A program made the translations under genes and the position numbers. 40,291 nucleotides of DNA, taken from Anaerolineales bacterium UBA4826. GTDB lineage: Bacteria > Chloroflexota > Anaerolineae > UBA4142. Each line of letters opens with the position of its first letter. Position 1 is the stretch's first letter. Positions 1-5,884 of the stretch are shown here, one piece after another. The stretch spans positions 1-40,291 of the forward strand of contig DHFK01000068.1 in NCBI GenBank assembly GCA_002400365.1, given 5' to 3'. The notes below the pieces were generated by a model that worked only from the letters and a program-made list of their open reading frames with translations, was not told the DNA's origin and did not search any database.

Positions 1-263
1 GCTTCCTGCGCTTTCTCGGTTAACCACACGTTGATTAGAGTTTCAGTAGATACACCTTGCTTATGAGCAAGCGTCGTCAGTCTCTTTGCCAGTGTTGGCT
101 CTAATGCGGTCAGAAACACGCGACGCTGAATATCTACCTCAAAGTGCGCCTCTCTGGTCAAGTCCCAGTAGTCGGTCAAATCGTGACTATCCCAGAACTC
201 TGCTGCTTCCTCAACACCCTTAAAGTGCTTGGGAATCGGGTCGCGCCTCTTTTTATTTGCCAT
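1..263 (-). CDS. BrnA/CopG-type antitoxin (partial)
   Basis: The gene starts with ATG at 263 and runs off the left window edge, so only about 87 residues are seen. It begins MANKKRRDPIPKHFKGVEEA and continues with an EFWDSHDLTDYW segment typical of CopG antitoxins (BrnA-like). A ribbon-helix-helix-like stretch follows (FLTALEPTLAKRLTTLAHKQ). Such proteins bind and neutralise a BrnT ribonuclease toxin and autorepress their operon. The start codon lies inside the end of the upstream toxin gene (11-nt overlap), so the two are translationally coupled, with toxin first as is usual for brnTA. The C-terminus is outside the window. Family assignment is good; cognate pairing is inferred from overlap. 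Confidence 0.8.
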   Translation of the reverse strand, partial: MANKKRRDPIPKHFKGVEEAAEFWDSHDLTDYWDLTREAHFEVDIQRRVFLTALEPTLAKRLTTLAHKQGVSTETLINVWLTEKAQE

Positions 264-526
264 AGGTCCTTCTTTCCTTTCTCGTCATATCTCGCGCGCT
301 GACAATCAACGCTTCACCGGTTTTCTTGTGAACGAAGTAAACGGTAAGGTAACGACCTTCTTCGGTTTGCCCCAACGCCGCGTAGAGATTTTCGCCTTCA
401 ATATCGCCAGTCTCGATGAAACGGTAGCGTGGCGAACATCTCCTCCGCCTCATCAGTCGTGACGTTATGCTTCCACGAAAGTTTGTCAATAACGTCGCGC
501 AACCAAATGATTCCAGTTACTTTCAT
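253..526 (-). CDS. BrnT-family toxin, frameshifted
   Basis: The C-terminal part in one frame (RYRFIETGDIEGENLYAALG and the following VYFVHKKTGEALIVSARDMT) is clear BrnT, a small RelE-fold ribonuclease toxin. The N-terminal part lies in another frame. It starts at ATG 526 behind a GAGG ribosome binding site and reads MKVTGIIWLRDVIDKLSWKH, then NVTTDEAEEMF. The frames join near 435-436, where one extra T in the TT run would give EEMFSPRYRF, the expected family sequence. This is either a real inactivating deletion or a sequencing error. Without repair, the only ATG-initiated product in the downstream frame starts at 489 and lacks the normal N-terminal strand. The antitoxin gene overlaps its end. 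Confidence 0.75.
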
Positions 527-569
527 TCAGCATACCTCGTTGCTTTCGGAAAACCAATTTCGCCAAAAC

Positions 570-652
570 GTCTGAGCCTGCCGCCGTCCGCGGCGGAGTT
601 CCAGCACGCGCTTCTGGAATCTGCGCGGACGGGCGGCAGGCGGGTGTTAGGC
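570..652. repeat. attC-like palindrome A
   Basis: This is an 83-bp imperfect palindrome. The outer arm around 577-592 (CCTGCCGCCGTCCGCG) pairs with 624-640 with one bulged base. An inner arm TTCCAG pairs with CTGGAA. The right end is GTTAGGC at 646-652, matching the integron R' consensus GTTRRRY. The left end GTCTGAG is a degenerate partner. It lies 44 nt upstream of the toxin start at 526 on the minus strand. It is consistent with a degenerate integron attC site; a plain transcription hairpin is the alternative. Confidence 0.45.
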
Positions 653-706
653 GAAACAGCGACTTGGGTGACTCGCGTTGCGACCATCTGCGTGCCACTT
701 ATTGGC

Positions 707-943
707 TTAGCTTTCCGCTTCTCCCGTAGGCTCCAGGCCGAAAGCGAGTCGTTTGCGCCCTTCGTCCCAGGAGATGTTAGGTCCTTCATTGCGCAGCATG
801 TCAATGGTGGCATTGAAGAGAGCCGGATCGGTAAAGGAAATAGAGCCGATCTGGCGGTTATCTTCTATCAACTGGATAATCTGGCTCGGCCGGTCGCCGA
901 AATCCATGTACGACACGTATCCAGTAACTTTTGGTGCGGCCAT
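707..943 (-). CDS. Hypothetical protein, 78 aa
   Basis: A small acidic protein with no family I recognise. It starts at ATG 943 behind a strong AAAGGGGG ribosome binding site. It begins MAAPKVTGYVSYMDFGDRPS and has a middle segment IGSISFTDPALFNATIDMLR, which suggests an alternating strand-helix fold without signal peptide or membrane segment. Codon use is less CGCG-rich than in the chromosomal core. The gene is alone between two palindromes, with the 12-mer GTTAGGCGAAAC on one side (646-657) and its exact reverse complement on the other (984-995). This is the arrangement expected of a single-gene integron cassette. Function unknown. Confidence 0.65.
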   Translation of the reverse strand: MAAPKVTGYVSYMDFGDRPSQIIQLIEDNRQIGSISFTDPALFNATIDMLRNEGPNISWDEGRKRLAFGLEPTGEAES

Positions 944-988
944 GGGAATACCCCCTTTCTTTCAAATCTCTTGTCGAACCATCGTTTC

Positions 989-1085
989 GCCTAACGCCAT
1001 AGCACCACGCAACGGCGGAGGAATTGAAAGTACCTTCCAACCACGCGCCGCCGCGCCGTTGTCGTGGTAGCGTGTTTCCTGAAGC
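989..1085. repeat. attC-like palindrome B
   Basis: This is a 97-bp imperfect palindrome. GCCTAAC at 989-995 matches the integron R'' consensus RYYYAAC. The arm CCACGCAACGGCG pairs with CGCCGTTGTCGTGG with an extrahelical base, and an inner GGAA/TTCC pairs. The far end (1079-1085) is a degenerate partner. Read on the minus strand, it lies directly 3' of the antitoxin gene ending at 1111 and 5' of the 78-residue gene, as a cassette attC would. Confidence 0.45.
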
Positions 1086-1110
1086 CGTTCTGTCTTGTTC
1101 GCTCTTTGGT

Positions 1111-1335
1111 CTATGCAGGTACGTGTTTCACTTTTTGACGCGCGACCTTGACCAAGACGCGCAACGCCTCGTTCACTGATTCGGAGTCGTGAAAGACTTC
1201 GGCGACATCGGGCGAGAGGACAACAATGTTCGTGCCTTCAGCATAACGTTTCGCATACTTGCCGCGCATGCCTTTGCTGAAATCATACTCATCCAGCATA
1301 TCTGGGTCACGTCGAATTCTAACTGTCTTCTTCAT
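1111..1335 (-). CDS. Antitoxin of BrnT-type pair
   Basis: A 74-residue protein starting at ATG 1335 (MKKTVRIRRDPDMLDEYDFS) behind an AAGGAAG ribosome binding site. The longer frame back to 1395 would run through the toxin gene and is less likely. The core DEYDFSKGMRGKYAKRYAEG followed by TNIVVLSPDVAEVF is a widespread antitoxin signature found next to RelE/BrnT-type toxins. The C-terminal VNEALRVLVKVARQK may form the DNA-binding or toxin-wrapping helix. The start overlaps the end of the upstream toxin gene by 17 nt, so expression is coupled. It differs clearly from the antitoxin at 1-263, so the two modules are not duplicates. Autorepression of the operon is expected from the family. Confidence 0.8.
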   Translation of the reverse strand: MKKTVRIRRDPDMLDEYDFSKGMRGKYAKRYAEGTNIVVLSPDVAEVFHDSESVNEALRVLVKVARQKVKHVPA

Positions 1336-1600
1336 ATTTCTTCCTTTCTGTCGGTGTCGCGACACGCGCACTGATGATACGAATGGTGTCGCCACGTATT
1401 GTGTGAACCACCACTAACAAACGCCCTTGAAGCGATTGCCCGATGATAACGTAGCGGTCTTCATCTTCCGAGTGAAGCGGGTCATCAATCGTTCGAGAGA
1501 GAGTGTCACCAAAGACGGTAGATGCCTCTTCAAACGAAATCTTGTGGTCTGTGAGATTCCGCCGGGCTTTCTTCTTGTTCCATTGATAGATGAATGCCAT
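1319..1600 (-). CDS. BrnT-family toxin
   Basis: A 93-residue toxin. ATG at 1600 (MAFIYQWNKKKARRNLTDHK) is chosen over the ATG four codons upstream because BrnT proteins start at this strand and GGGAGA lies just before it. The family core is intact: NKKKARRNLTDHKISFEEAS, then VFGDTLSRTIDDPLHSEDED, RYVIIGQSLQGRLLVVVHT and the terminal ISARVATPTERKKYEE. BrnT is a RelE-like ribonuclease that stops growth by cleaving RNA when released from its antitoxin. The gene is complete, unlike the BrnT copy at 253-526, and is followed by its overlapping antitoxin. Confidence 0.85.
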   Translation of the reverse strand: MAFIYQWNKKKARRNLTDHKISFEEASTVFGDTLSRTIDDPLHSEDEDRYVIIGQSLQGRLLVVVHTIRGDTIRIISARVATPTERKKYEEDS

Positions 1601-1824
1601 TGAGTCTCCCAAGCGTCAGTATCAGTTCTATCATACCATCACTTGCGAAAACGCGCCACGACTCTGGAAAGAGGTTTCAGGAAACGCCGTAGCACACCGA
1701 CCGCGCCCAAAGTGACCCGCGAAATGAAACCAGCGTCCAACTATGCCAACCAACTCTGCCAAAAAGCCGCGTACGTGGCCTGGTCAGCGTGCGCGTGTAT
1801 CACGCCGTGTGTTCTGATTCCCCG
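1601..1824. other. Non-coding stretch with long inverted repeat
   Basis: No convincing gene is seen in these 224 bases. CCAAAGTGAC at 1707-1716 is the exact reverse complement of GTCACTTTGG at 1824-1833. The outer ends GCCCAAA/TTTGGAG are one or two bases off the integron R boxes. On the minus strand this lies directly after the stop codon of the membrane-protein gene and before the BrnT toxin, where a degenerate cassette recombination site would be expected. The inner pairing is poor. Confidence 0.4.
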
Positions 1825-2229
1825 TCACTTTGGAGATTGGGTCTTCGCTGGTCTTGCCTCAAGAAATCGGACAATCACCACAGCGATTAACGCGAAGACG
1901 AAGAAGACAAGGAGTACGCCTGCTGTGCTTTGAAGCGTTCCAATAATCGTCTCATAAACCTCTAGCACCCAACGGTCTGACGTGAGCGGGACTATTTCTT
2001 TGTATGGTTCCTGCGGTGTCAGGTATTTTTCAAATGACCAAACTCGGACACCACCGCCTATGCCCATGACGTAGATGGCAAACTTGAGATATTTTGCCCA
2101 TGGTCGGCTAATGTCATCTGGGACAACTCGATTCAGCATGCCATCAATGGGTTTAGCGAAAACGAGGGTGACAATTGAGGCAACTACAAAGGCAATGATA
2201 AATGTGGTGATAAGCAGAGAAATAACCAT
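1825..2229 (-). CDS. Small membrane protein, unknown
   Basis: A 134-residue protein. ATG 2229 (MVISLLITTFIIAFVVASIV) follows GGAGG with seven-base spacing, so the upstream in-frame extension to 2301 is rejected. It has an N-terminal membrane segment at residues 1-24, a weaker hydrophobic stretch around 50-63 (IYVMGIGGGVRVW) and a long one at 101-124 (TAGVLLVFFVFALIAVVIVR). A basic C-terminus follows. No enzymatic motif is visible. It lies alone between palindromes in the low-CGCG left flank and may be another cassette gene. Function unknown. Confidence 0.6.
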   Translation of the reverse strand: MVISLLITTFIIAFVVASIVTLVFAKPIDGMLNRVVPDDISRPWAKYLKFAIYVMGIGGGVRVWSFEKYLTPQEPYKEIVPLTSDRWVLEVYETIIGTLQSTAGVLLVFFVFALIAVVIVRFLEARPAKTQSPK

Positions 2230-2272
2230 TTTTCGCCTCCACGTCTGAAGATGGTTACTGACTGAACTTGAT

Positions 2273-2328
2273 GTAACCCGCCATGACTCAACGACGAACA
2301 AAACGTCATGGCGTGAAACTTACGTTAC
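2273..2328. repeat. Palindrome upstream of membrane gene
   Basis: CGCCATGAC (2279-2287) pairs perfectly with GTCATGGCG (2305-2313), and outer GTAAC (2273-2277) pairs with GTTAC (2324-2328). On the minus strand it lies upstream of the gene starting at 2229. It may be a further degenerate attC-like hairpin (its end GTTACAT misses GTTRRRY by one base) or a terminator for 2395-2649; no T-run follows. Confidence 0.4.
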
Positions 2329-2336
2329 CCGCAACC

Positions 2337-2394
2337 AAGCATCTACATTTAGATGCTTGCATCTATATCTATATACTTCTCCTGGTATCTACAT
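2337..2394. repeat. Hairpin and AT-rich direct repeat
   Basis: AAGCATCT/AGATGCTT (2337-2344 and 2351-2358) forms a perfect 8-bp stem. It is followed by two diverged copies of a roughly 26-base AT-rich unit containing ATCTATATA and CTCCT. It lies just beyond the stop of the 84-residue gene (minus) and could help end that transcript. Confidence 0.35.
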
Positions 2395-2649
2395 CTATAT
2401 ACCTCCTTGAACAAGACGGTCTTGGAGTCCCAAGCGGACCACTTGATCGTACCGCAGTTCCCAAATCTGCTTCTTGCCGTTCCACATCCCGCCGGCTTGT
2501 TTGACCTGTCTCCGAATTCCAACTTCACTCAACGCTACTTTGATCGCGACCAGCGTGTCGTTTGCCGGCTGTCGCCGGCGCGGCAACCACTTGGTTTCCT
2601 CGACGATCAGTTCGACAGTTTTATAGCGTTTGACGAATCCTACATTCAC
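2395..2649 (-). CDS. Conserved small protein, 84 aa
   Basis: A basic cytoplasmic protein starting with GTG at 2649; the upstream frame is closed. Recognisable blocks are YKTVELIVEETKW near residues 9-21, an IKVALSEVGIRRQVKQAGG block in the middle, and MWNGKKQIWELRYDQVVRLG near 54-73. Small hypothetical proteins with this VELIVEE and WELRYD layout occur in several phyla; no function is known to me. The GTG overlaps the TGA of the 53-residue gene (GTGA), which itself overlaps rlmN (ATGA), so all three form one tightly coupled unit. The family recollection is from memory and was not searched. Confidence 0.65.
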   Translation of the reverse strand: MNVGFVKRYKTVELIVEETKWLPRRRQPANDTLVAIKVALSEVGIRRQVKQAGGMWNGKKQIWELRYDQVVRLGLQDRLVQGGI

Positions 2650-2807
2650 GCCGCATGGTCAATCTGCTCCGTCGCCGCAACACGCCGGCGATGGTCGCTG
2701 AATTTCTCGCCACCCTGCCTCTCTGTTCTAAATCCGTTGATCTTCCACGGCTTGCATAGTTTGCATCCCGCGCGCGCATTGCGCGGACGCTTGCGTTTGT
2801 GGTTCAT
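2646..2807 (-). CDS. 53-aa basic CxxC protein
   Basis: A very small gene starting at ATG 2807, whose ATGA overlaps the rlmN stop. It begins MNHKRKRPRNARAGCKLCKP and continues WKINGFRTERQGGEKFSDHR. It is strongly basic with one CxxC pair (residues 15 and 18) and ends in a short acidic/helical tail. The KRKRP..AGC..CKP..NG pattern resembles a family of tiny hypothetical proteins I have seen in other bacteria; nucleic-acid binding is plausible but unproven. The length, the ATGA/GTGA overlaps on both sides and the absence of competing frames support a real gene. Confidence 0.65.
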   Translation of the reverse strand: MNHKRKRPRNARAGCKLCKPWKINGFRTERQGGEKFSDHRRRVAATEQIDHAA

Positions 2808-3886
2808 TTGGATTCTCCCACGCTCTCTTTCTGCCTCAACTGCCCACACCCCGCCGCAATCTCGATTCCTTTCTCCACGCGCCGCGTCGTCGGGATGTTC
2901 GCGTCGCGCAGAATCTTTTCGAATTGCTTGACCCGCGCGTCCGGCGAGCGTCTGTACGGCGACGCGGCGGTTGGGTTCAGCGGAATCAGATTGACGTGGC
3001 ACAGCAAACCGCGCAGCAGCCACGCCAGCGCGCGCGCTTGTTCCGGCTTGTCGTTCACGTCGTCCATCAGCGCGTACTCAAACGTCACGCGCCGTCGTGT
3101 CTGCTCGACGTACGCGCCGACCGCGCGCATCAAATCTCTCAGCGGATACTTGCGATTCAGCGGCACAAGCGCATCGCGCAGCGCGTCGTCGGGCGCGTGG
3201 AGCGAGACCGCGAGATTGACCTGCAATGGTTCTCGCGCCATCCGCTCGATGCCGGGAATCTCGCCCGACGTGGATACCGTGATCCGCCGCGCGCCCATGC
3301 CAGAGCGCTCTGGATCGGCGAGCGATGCAATCGCCTGCCACGTCACGTCGAATTTCATGAACGGTTCGCCCATGCCCATGATGACGACGTTCGTGAGCGG
3401 CGCAGGACTCACCGCGCGCGCAAAATGCAACACTTGCGCGACGATCTCGCCCGGCGTCAGGTTGCGCGTGTAGCCGGCTTGCCCGGTCGCGCAAAATGGA
3501 CAGCCGATCGGGCAGCCGACTTGCGTGGAGATGCACACGGTGCGGCGTTTTACTTGGCGCGGCTCTTCGAGTGCCGGACTGCCCGGCGCATCGGCGTACA
3601 GCATCAGCACGGTTTCGATCGTCTGCCCGTCGTCGAGTTGCAAGAGCGCTTTACGCGTCAGCCCATCGGCGGATGCTGTTGCGGCCATCGCGCGTGGAAC
3701 GCCGATGCGCGCGGATTCAGTCAGGCGCGCCCGCAGGTCGCGGGGCAGGTTGGTCATTGCCTCGAAAGCGGTTGCCAGTTCGCGATAGAGCCAACGCTCA
3801 ACCTGCGCGGCGCGATACGCCGGTTCGCCCCACGACTCGAACAAATCGCGCAGTTGTATTTTGTTAAGGTTCAGGAGATCAATCAT
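2804..3886 (-). CDS. rlmN: Dual-specificity 23S rRNA/tRNA methyltransferase RlmN
   Basis: A radical-SAM enzyme that methylates C2 of A2503 in 23S rRNA and A37 of some tRNAs. From ATG 3886 (MIDLLNLNKIQLRDLFESWG) it is 360 residues, normal for the family. The Fe-S binding CxxxCxxC is at 125-132 (GCPIGCPFCATGQ). A conserved Cys is at 118, and the C-terminal AAGCGQL contains the methyl-accepting Cys. The VVIMGMGEPF and STSGEIPGI blocks are also present. An upstream ATG (3913) falls inside the repeat that precedes the gene and is not favoured. The gene heads a coupled trio with two tiny genes of unknown role. No strong ribosome binding site is visible. Confidence 0.95.
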   Translation of the reverse strand: MIDLLNLNKIQLRDLFESWGEPAYRAAQVERWLYRELATAFEAMTNLPRDLRARLTESARIGVPRAMAATASADGLTRKALLQLDDGQTIETVLMLYADAPGSPALEEPRQVKRRTVCISTQVGCPIGCPFCATGQAGYTRNLTPGEIVAQVLHFARAVSPAPLTNVVIMGMGEPFMKFDVTWQAIASLADPERSGMGARRITVSTSGEIPGIERMAREPLQVNLAVSLHAPDDALRDALVPLNRKYPLRDLMRAVGAYVEQTRRRVTFEYALMDDVNDKPEQARALAWLLRGLLCHVNLIPLNPTAASPYRRSPDARVKQFEKILRDANIPTTRRVEKGIEIAAGCGQLRQKESVGESK

Positions 3887-3892
3887 TGTTAC

Positions 3893-3972
3893 TAGAAATT
3901 GGAAATTGGACATTGGAAATTGGAACTTTGCCTGCTATCCAATTTCAAACTTCCAACCTCCAACTTCCAATC
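3893..3972. repeat. TTGGAAATTGGA-type repeat cluster
   Basis: Degenerate tandem units of the form GAAATTGGACATT on one side, and their complements (CAAACTTCCAACCTCCAACT) on the other, form an arch-like palindrome between rlmN and the zinc peptidase gene. Similar units occur at 11769, 23600 and 24611. Confidence 0.75.
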
Positions 3973-3975
3973 GCG

Positions 3976-4680
3976 CTAGTCTCTGCGCCGATTGGTCATG
4001 TTCAGCGCGATAAAAACATAGTACACCAGCGTCGCAAGCGCTTGCGCCGCGGCGGCGACGTACGTGAGCGCCGCGGCGGTCAAGACCGACTGCGCGGCAT
4101 CCACTTCGCCGGGACCGACGAGCGCGCTGGAGCGCAGCATCTGAATCGCGCGCTGGCTCGCGTTGAACTCGACCGGCAGCGTGGCGAGCGCGAAGACCAA
4201 GCCCGCCGAGAAGAACGCGATGCCGAGCCAGACCAATCCGGACAGGTTGATAAAGATGCCGATGATGAACAAGATGTAGCCGATCCAGGGACCGACGTTC
4301 GCCGGCGCGACGAGCCACGCGCGCAAGCGCATCGGCGCATAGCCCTGCGAGTCTTGAACCGCGTGGCCCACCTCGTGCGCGACGATGCCGAGCGCGGCAA
4401 CGGACGGAGTCCGCGCGACGCCTTCCGAAAGATAGAGCGTTTTGTCGCGCGGGTCGTAGTGATCGGTCAAGTTGCCGGGCGTGCCGCGGATGTTCAGGTT
4501 GAGACCATTCGCGCGCAAAAGATATTGCGCCACGTCCATCCCGGTCAAATTCCGCGCGTTGCGAACCTTGGTGTATTTCTCGTACGCGGAACTCACCTTC
4601 CACTGCGCGAACATCGCCAGCATGAGCGCTGGCAATGCGAAAACAAGATACAACGGATCAAAGTAAAAACCGAACGGCAT
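3976..4680 (-). CDS. Membrane zinc metallopeptidase, YugP family
   Basis: A 234-residue membrane protein of the neutral zinc metallopeptidase family (YugP). It has an N-terminal anchor at residues 8-26 (PLYLVFALPALMLAMFAQWK), then the region VRNARNLTGMDVAQYLLRAN and the zinc motif HEVGH at 102-106. Two membrane segments follow around 130-165 and one at 200-225. Zinc binding and peptidase activity are expected from HExxH; the natural substrate is not known. It has its own sigma70-like promoter (4719-4747), so it is probably transcribed apart from the HAD gene upstream. Start ATG 4680 is preceded by GAGGTGG. Confidence 0.9.
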   Translation of the reverse strand: MPFGFYFDPLYLVFALPALMLAMFAQWKVSSAYEKYTKVRNARNLTGMDVAQYLLRANGLNLNIRGTPGNLTDHYDPRDKTLYLSEGVARTPSVAALGIVAHEVGHAVQDSQGYAPMRLRAWLVAPANVGPWIGYILFIIGIFINLSGLVWLGIAFFSAGLVFALATLPVEFNASQRAIQMLRSSALVGPGEVDAAQSVLTAAALTYVAAAAQALATLVYYVFIALNMTNRRRD

Positions 4681-4718
4681 GCTAAACCACCTCTTTCATT
4701 GCGGAGCCGACGTTCAAA

Positions 4719-4747
4719 AGTATACTAGACCTGTCAGTGAAAGTCAA
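4719..4747 (-). promoter_or_regulatory. Sigma70-type promoter for zinc peptidase
   Basis: On the minus strand TTGACT (4747-4742), a 17-base spacer and TATACT (4724-4719) make a near-consensus promoter. The leader to ATG 4680 is about 35 nt. The -35 box overlaps the stop codon of the HAD gene. Confidence 0.75.
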
Positions 4748-5535
4748 TAGGCGCGCACCCATGCCGCGCGCAACGCGTCCAGGTTGTCGAAAACCAAGTC
4801 AGGATGGATGGACGATTGCGCGAGCAGTTCCGGCGTCGTTACGCCAGTCAGCACCAGGATTGATTTCAAGCCCGCGCGCTGCGCCCCCTCGATATCCGTC
4901 TCCAGGCGATCGCCGAGTATCGCCGTCGCTTCGCGCGCCGCGCCCATTTTTTCCACGGCGATGTCGAACATGGCGCGCTCGGGCTTGCCGATGAGAATCG
5001 GCGCGACGGCGGTTGTGGCTTGCAGCGCGGCGAGGATCGCTCCCACGCCAGGGACAGCGCCGTCTTCGGTTGGCAGGGTCTTGTCGCCATTCGTGCCAAT
5101 GAACTTGACGCCGCGTCCGATCTCGCGCGCCGCGCGTGCCAGTTTCTCGTACGTCAGGGCGAAATCAATTCCGACGACGACTGCATCGGCGTCTTGTTCG
5201 ACTAATTGATACCCCGCGCGTGTCAGCGCATCGCTCAACCCTTCGCCTCCGATCATGCAAACGCGCCTGGCATCGGGTACGAGTCGCGGCAGATAGCGCG
5301 CAGTCGCTTCGGCGGAAGTGAGAACGCAGCGCTCTTCGATCTCGACGCCCACGCGCGCCAGTCTGCCCACAACGTCTGACGCGGGGCGCGCCGAGTTGTT
5401 CGTCGCAATGATGAACGAGATTTGTCGTTCGCGCAGGAAATCGAAAAAGGCGGGGACGCCGGGCAGGGATTGTTTGCCGCGCCACAATACACCATCGGCG
5501 TCAACGATGAGGGCGCGCAGTGTGCGTAGAATCAT
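4744..5535 (-). CDS. HAD-IIA family phosphatase (NagD-like)
   Basis: A 263-residue sugar-phosphatase-like HAD hydrolase. From ATG 5535 it begins MILRTLRALIVDADGVLWRG with the nucleophile motif DADGV (Asp12, Asp14). Motif II lies in SFIIATNNSARP. The NagD cap follows, then IGKPERAMFDIAVEKMG with the conserved Lys, and finally ILGDRLETDIEGAQRAGL with the metal-binding acid. The family dephosphorylates small phosphate esters such as 4-nitrophenyl phosphate, nucleotides or glycolytic side products; the true substrate is unknown. The start overlaps the yggT stop (ATGA), so it is the last gene of the pgeF-yggS-yggT operon. The 51-residue upstream extension lies inside yggT and is rejected. Confidence 0.9.
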   Translation of the reverse strand: MILRTLRALIVDADGVLWRGKQSLPGVPAFFDFLRERQISFIIATNNSARPASDVVGRLARVGVEIEERCVLTSAEATARYLPRLVPDARRVCMIGGEGLSDALTRAGYQLVEQDADAVVVGIDFALTYEKLARAAREIGRGVKFIGTNGDKTLPTEDGAVPGVGAILAALQATTAVAPILIGKPERAMFDIAVEKMGAAREATAILGDRLETDIEGAQRAGLKSILVLTGVTTPELLAQSSIHPDLVFDNLDALRAAWVRAY

Positions 5536-5801
5536 CGGTAGAACATTCCGACGAGGAGGTTGTGGATCAGGGCTTGCGCCACTTGCAAAATGAGCAGCGC
5601 GACGATGGGCGTGATGTCCATCATGCCGATAGGCGGGACGAATCGGCGCAGCGGCTCGAGGAGGGGATCGGTGATGCGATCCAGCCATTCGACGGCGGGA
5701 TTGTAGCGATCAATCGGCAGCCACGAGAAAATCGCGCGCGCGATGATCGCAAAGGTCAGAAGCGTAAAGAGCAGGTCAATCAGATTGATCAATAGGCCCA
5801 T
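5532..5801 (-). CDS. YggT/YlmG family membrane protein
   Basis: An 89-residue protein with two hydrophobic segments. It starts at ATG 5801 behind AGGAG and begins MGLLINLIDLLFTLLTFAII. The family signature SWLPIDRYNPAVEWLDRITD, then PLLEPLRRFVPPIG, separates the segments. YlmG/YggT proteins sit near the division gene cluster and are linked to nucleoid or division organisation and osmotic stress, though the mechanism is unsettled. The gene is downstream of pgeF (ylmD) and yggS (ylmE), as in the ylm clusters of Firmicutes, but sepF (ylmF) is absent here. Confidence 0.9.
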   Translation of the reverse strand: MGLLINLIDLLFTLLTFAIIARAIFSWLPIDRYNPAVEWLDRITDPLLEPLRRFVPPIGMMDITPIVALLILQVAQALIHNLLVGMFYR

Positions 5802-5836
5802 GTTATTTTCTCCTGCCTCACCCCTCACCCCCCTTG

Positions 5837-5884
5837 CCCCCTCTCCCCTCTCCTGACTGGACTTTCAGGAGAGGGGAGAGGGGG
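5837..5884. repeat. GC-rich 18-bp hairpin
   Basis: A perfect inverted repeat (5837-5854 with 5867-5884, CCCCCTCTCCCCTCTCCT and its complement) has a 12-nt loop. It encodes the end of yggS (PTPPTPSPLS) and places the yggS stop in the loop. It may cut down read-through into yggT or protect the mRNA 3' end. Confidence 0.8.

Noticed and set aside
467..1070. Plus-strand frames of 105-175 codons in the left flank
   Set aside because: They run across the palindromes and oppose the better supported small minus-strand genes.
1643..1933. 96-codon plus-strand frame
   Set aside because: No ribosome binding site, no family features, and it overlaps the end of the membrane gene on the other strand.
2924..3895. 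323-codon plus-strand frame opposite rlmN
   Set aside because: Antisense shadow; rlmN has all radical-SAM motifs.
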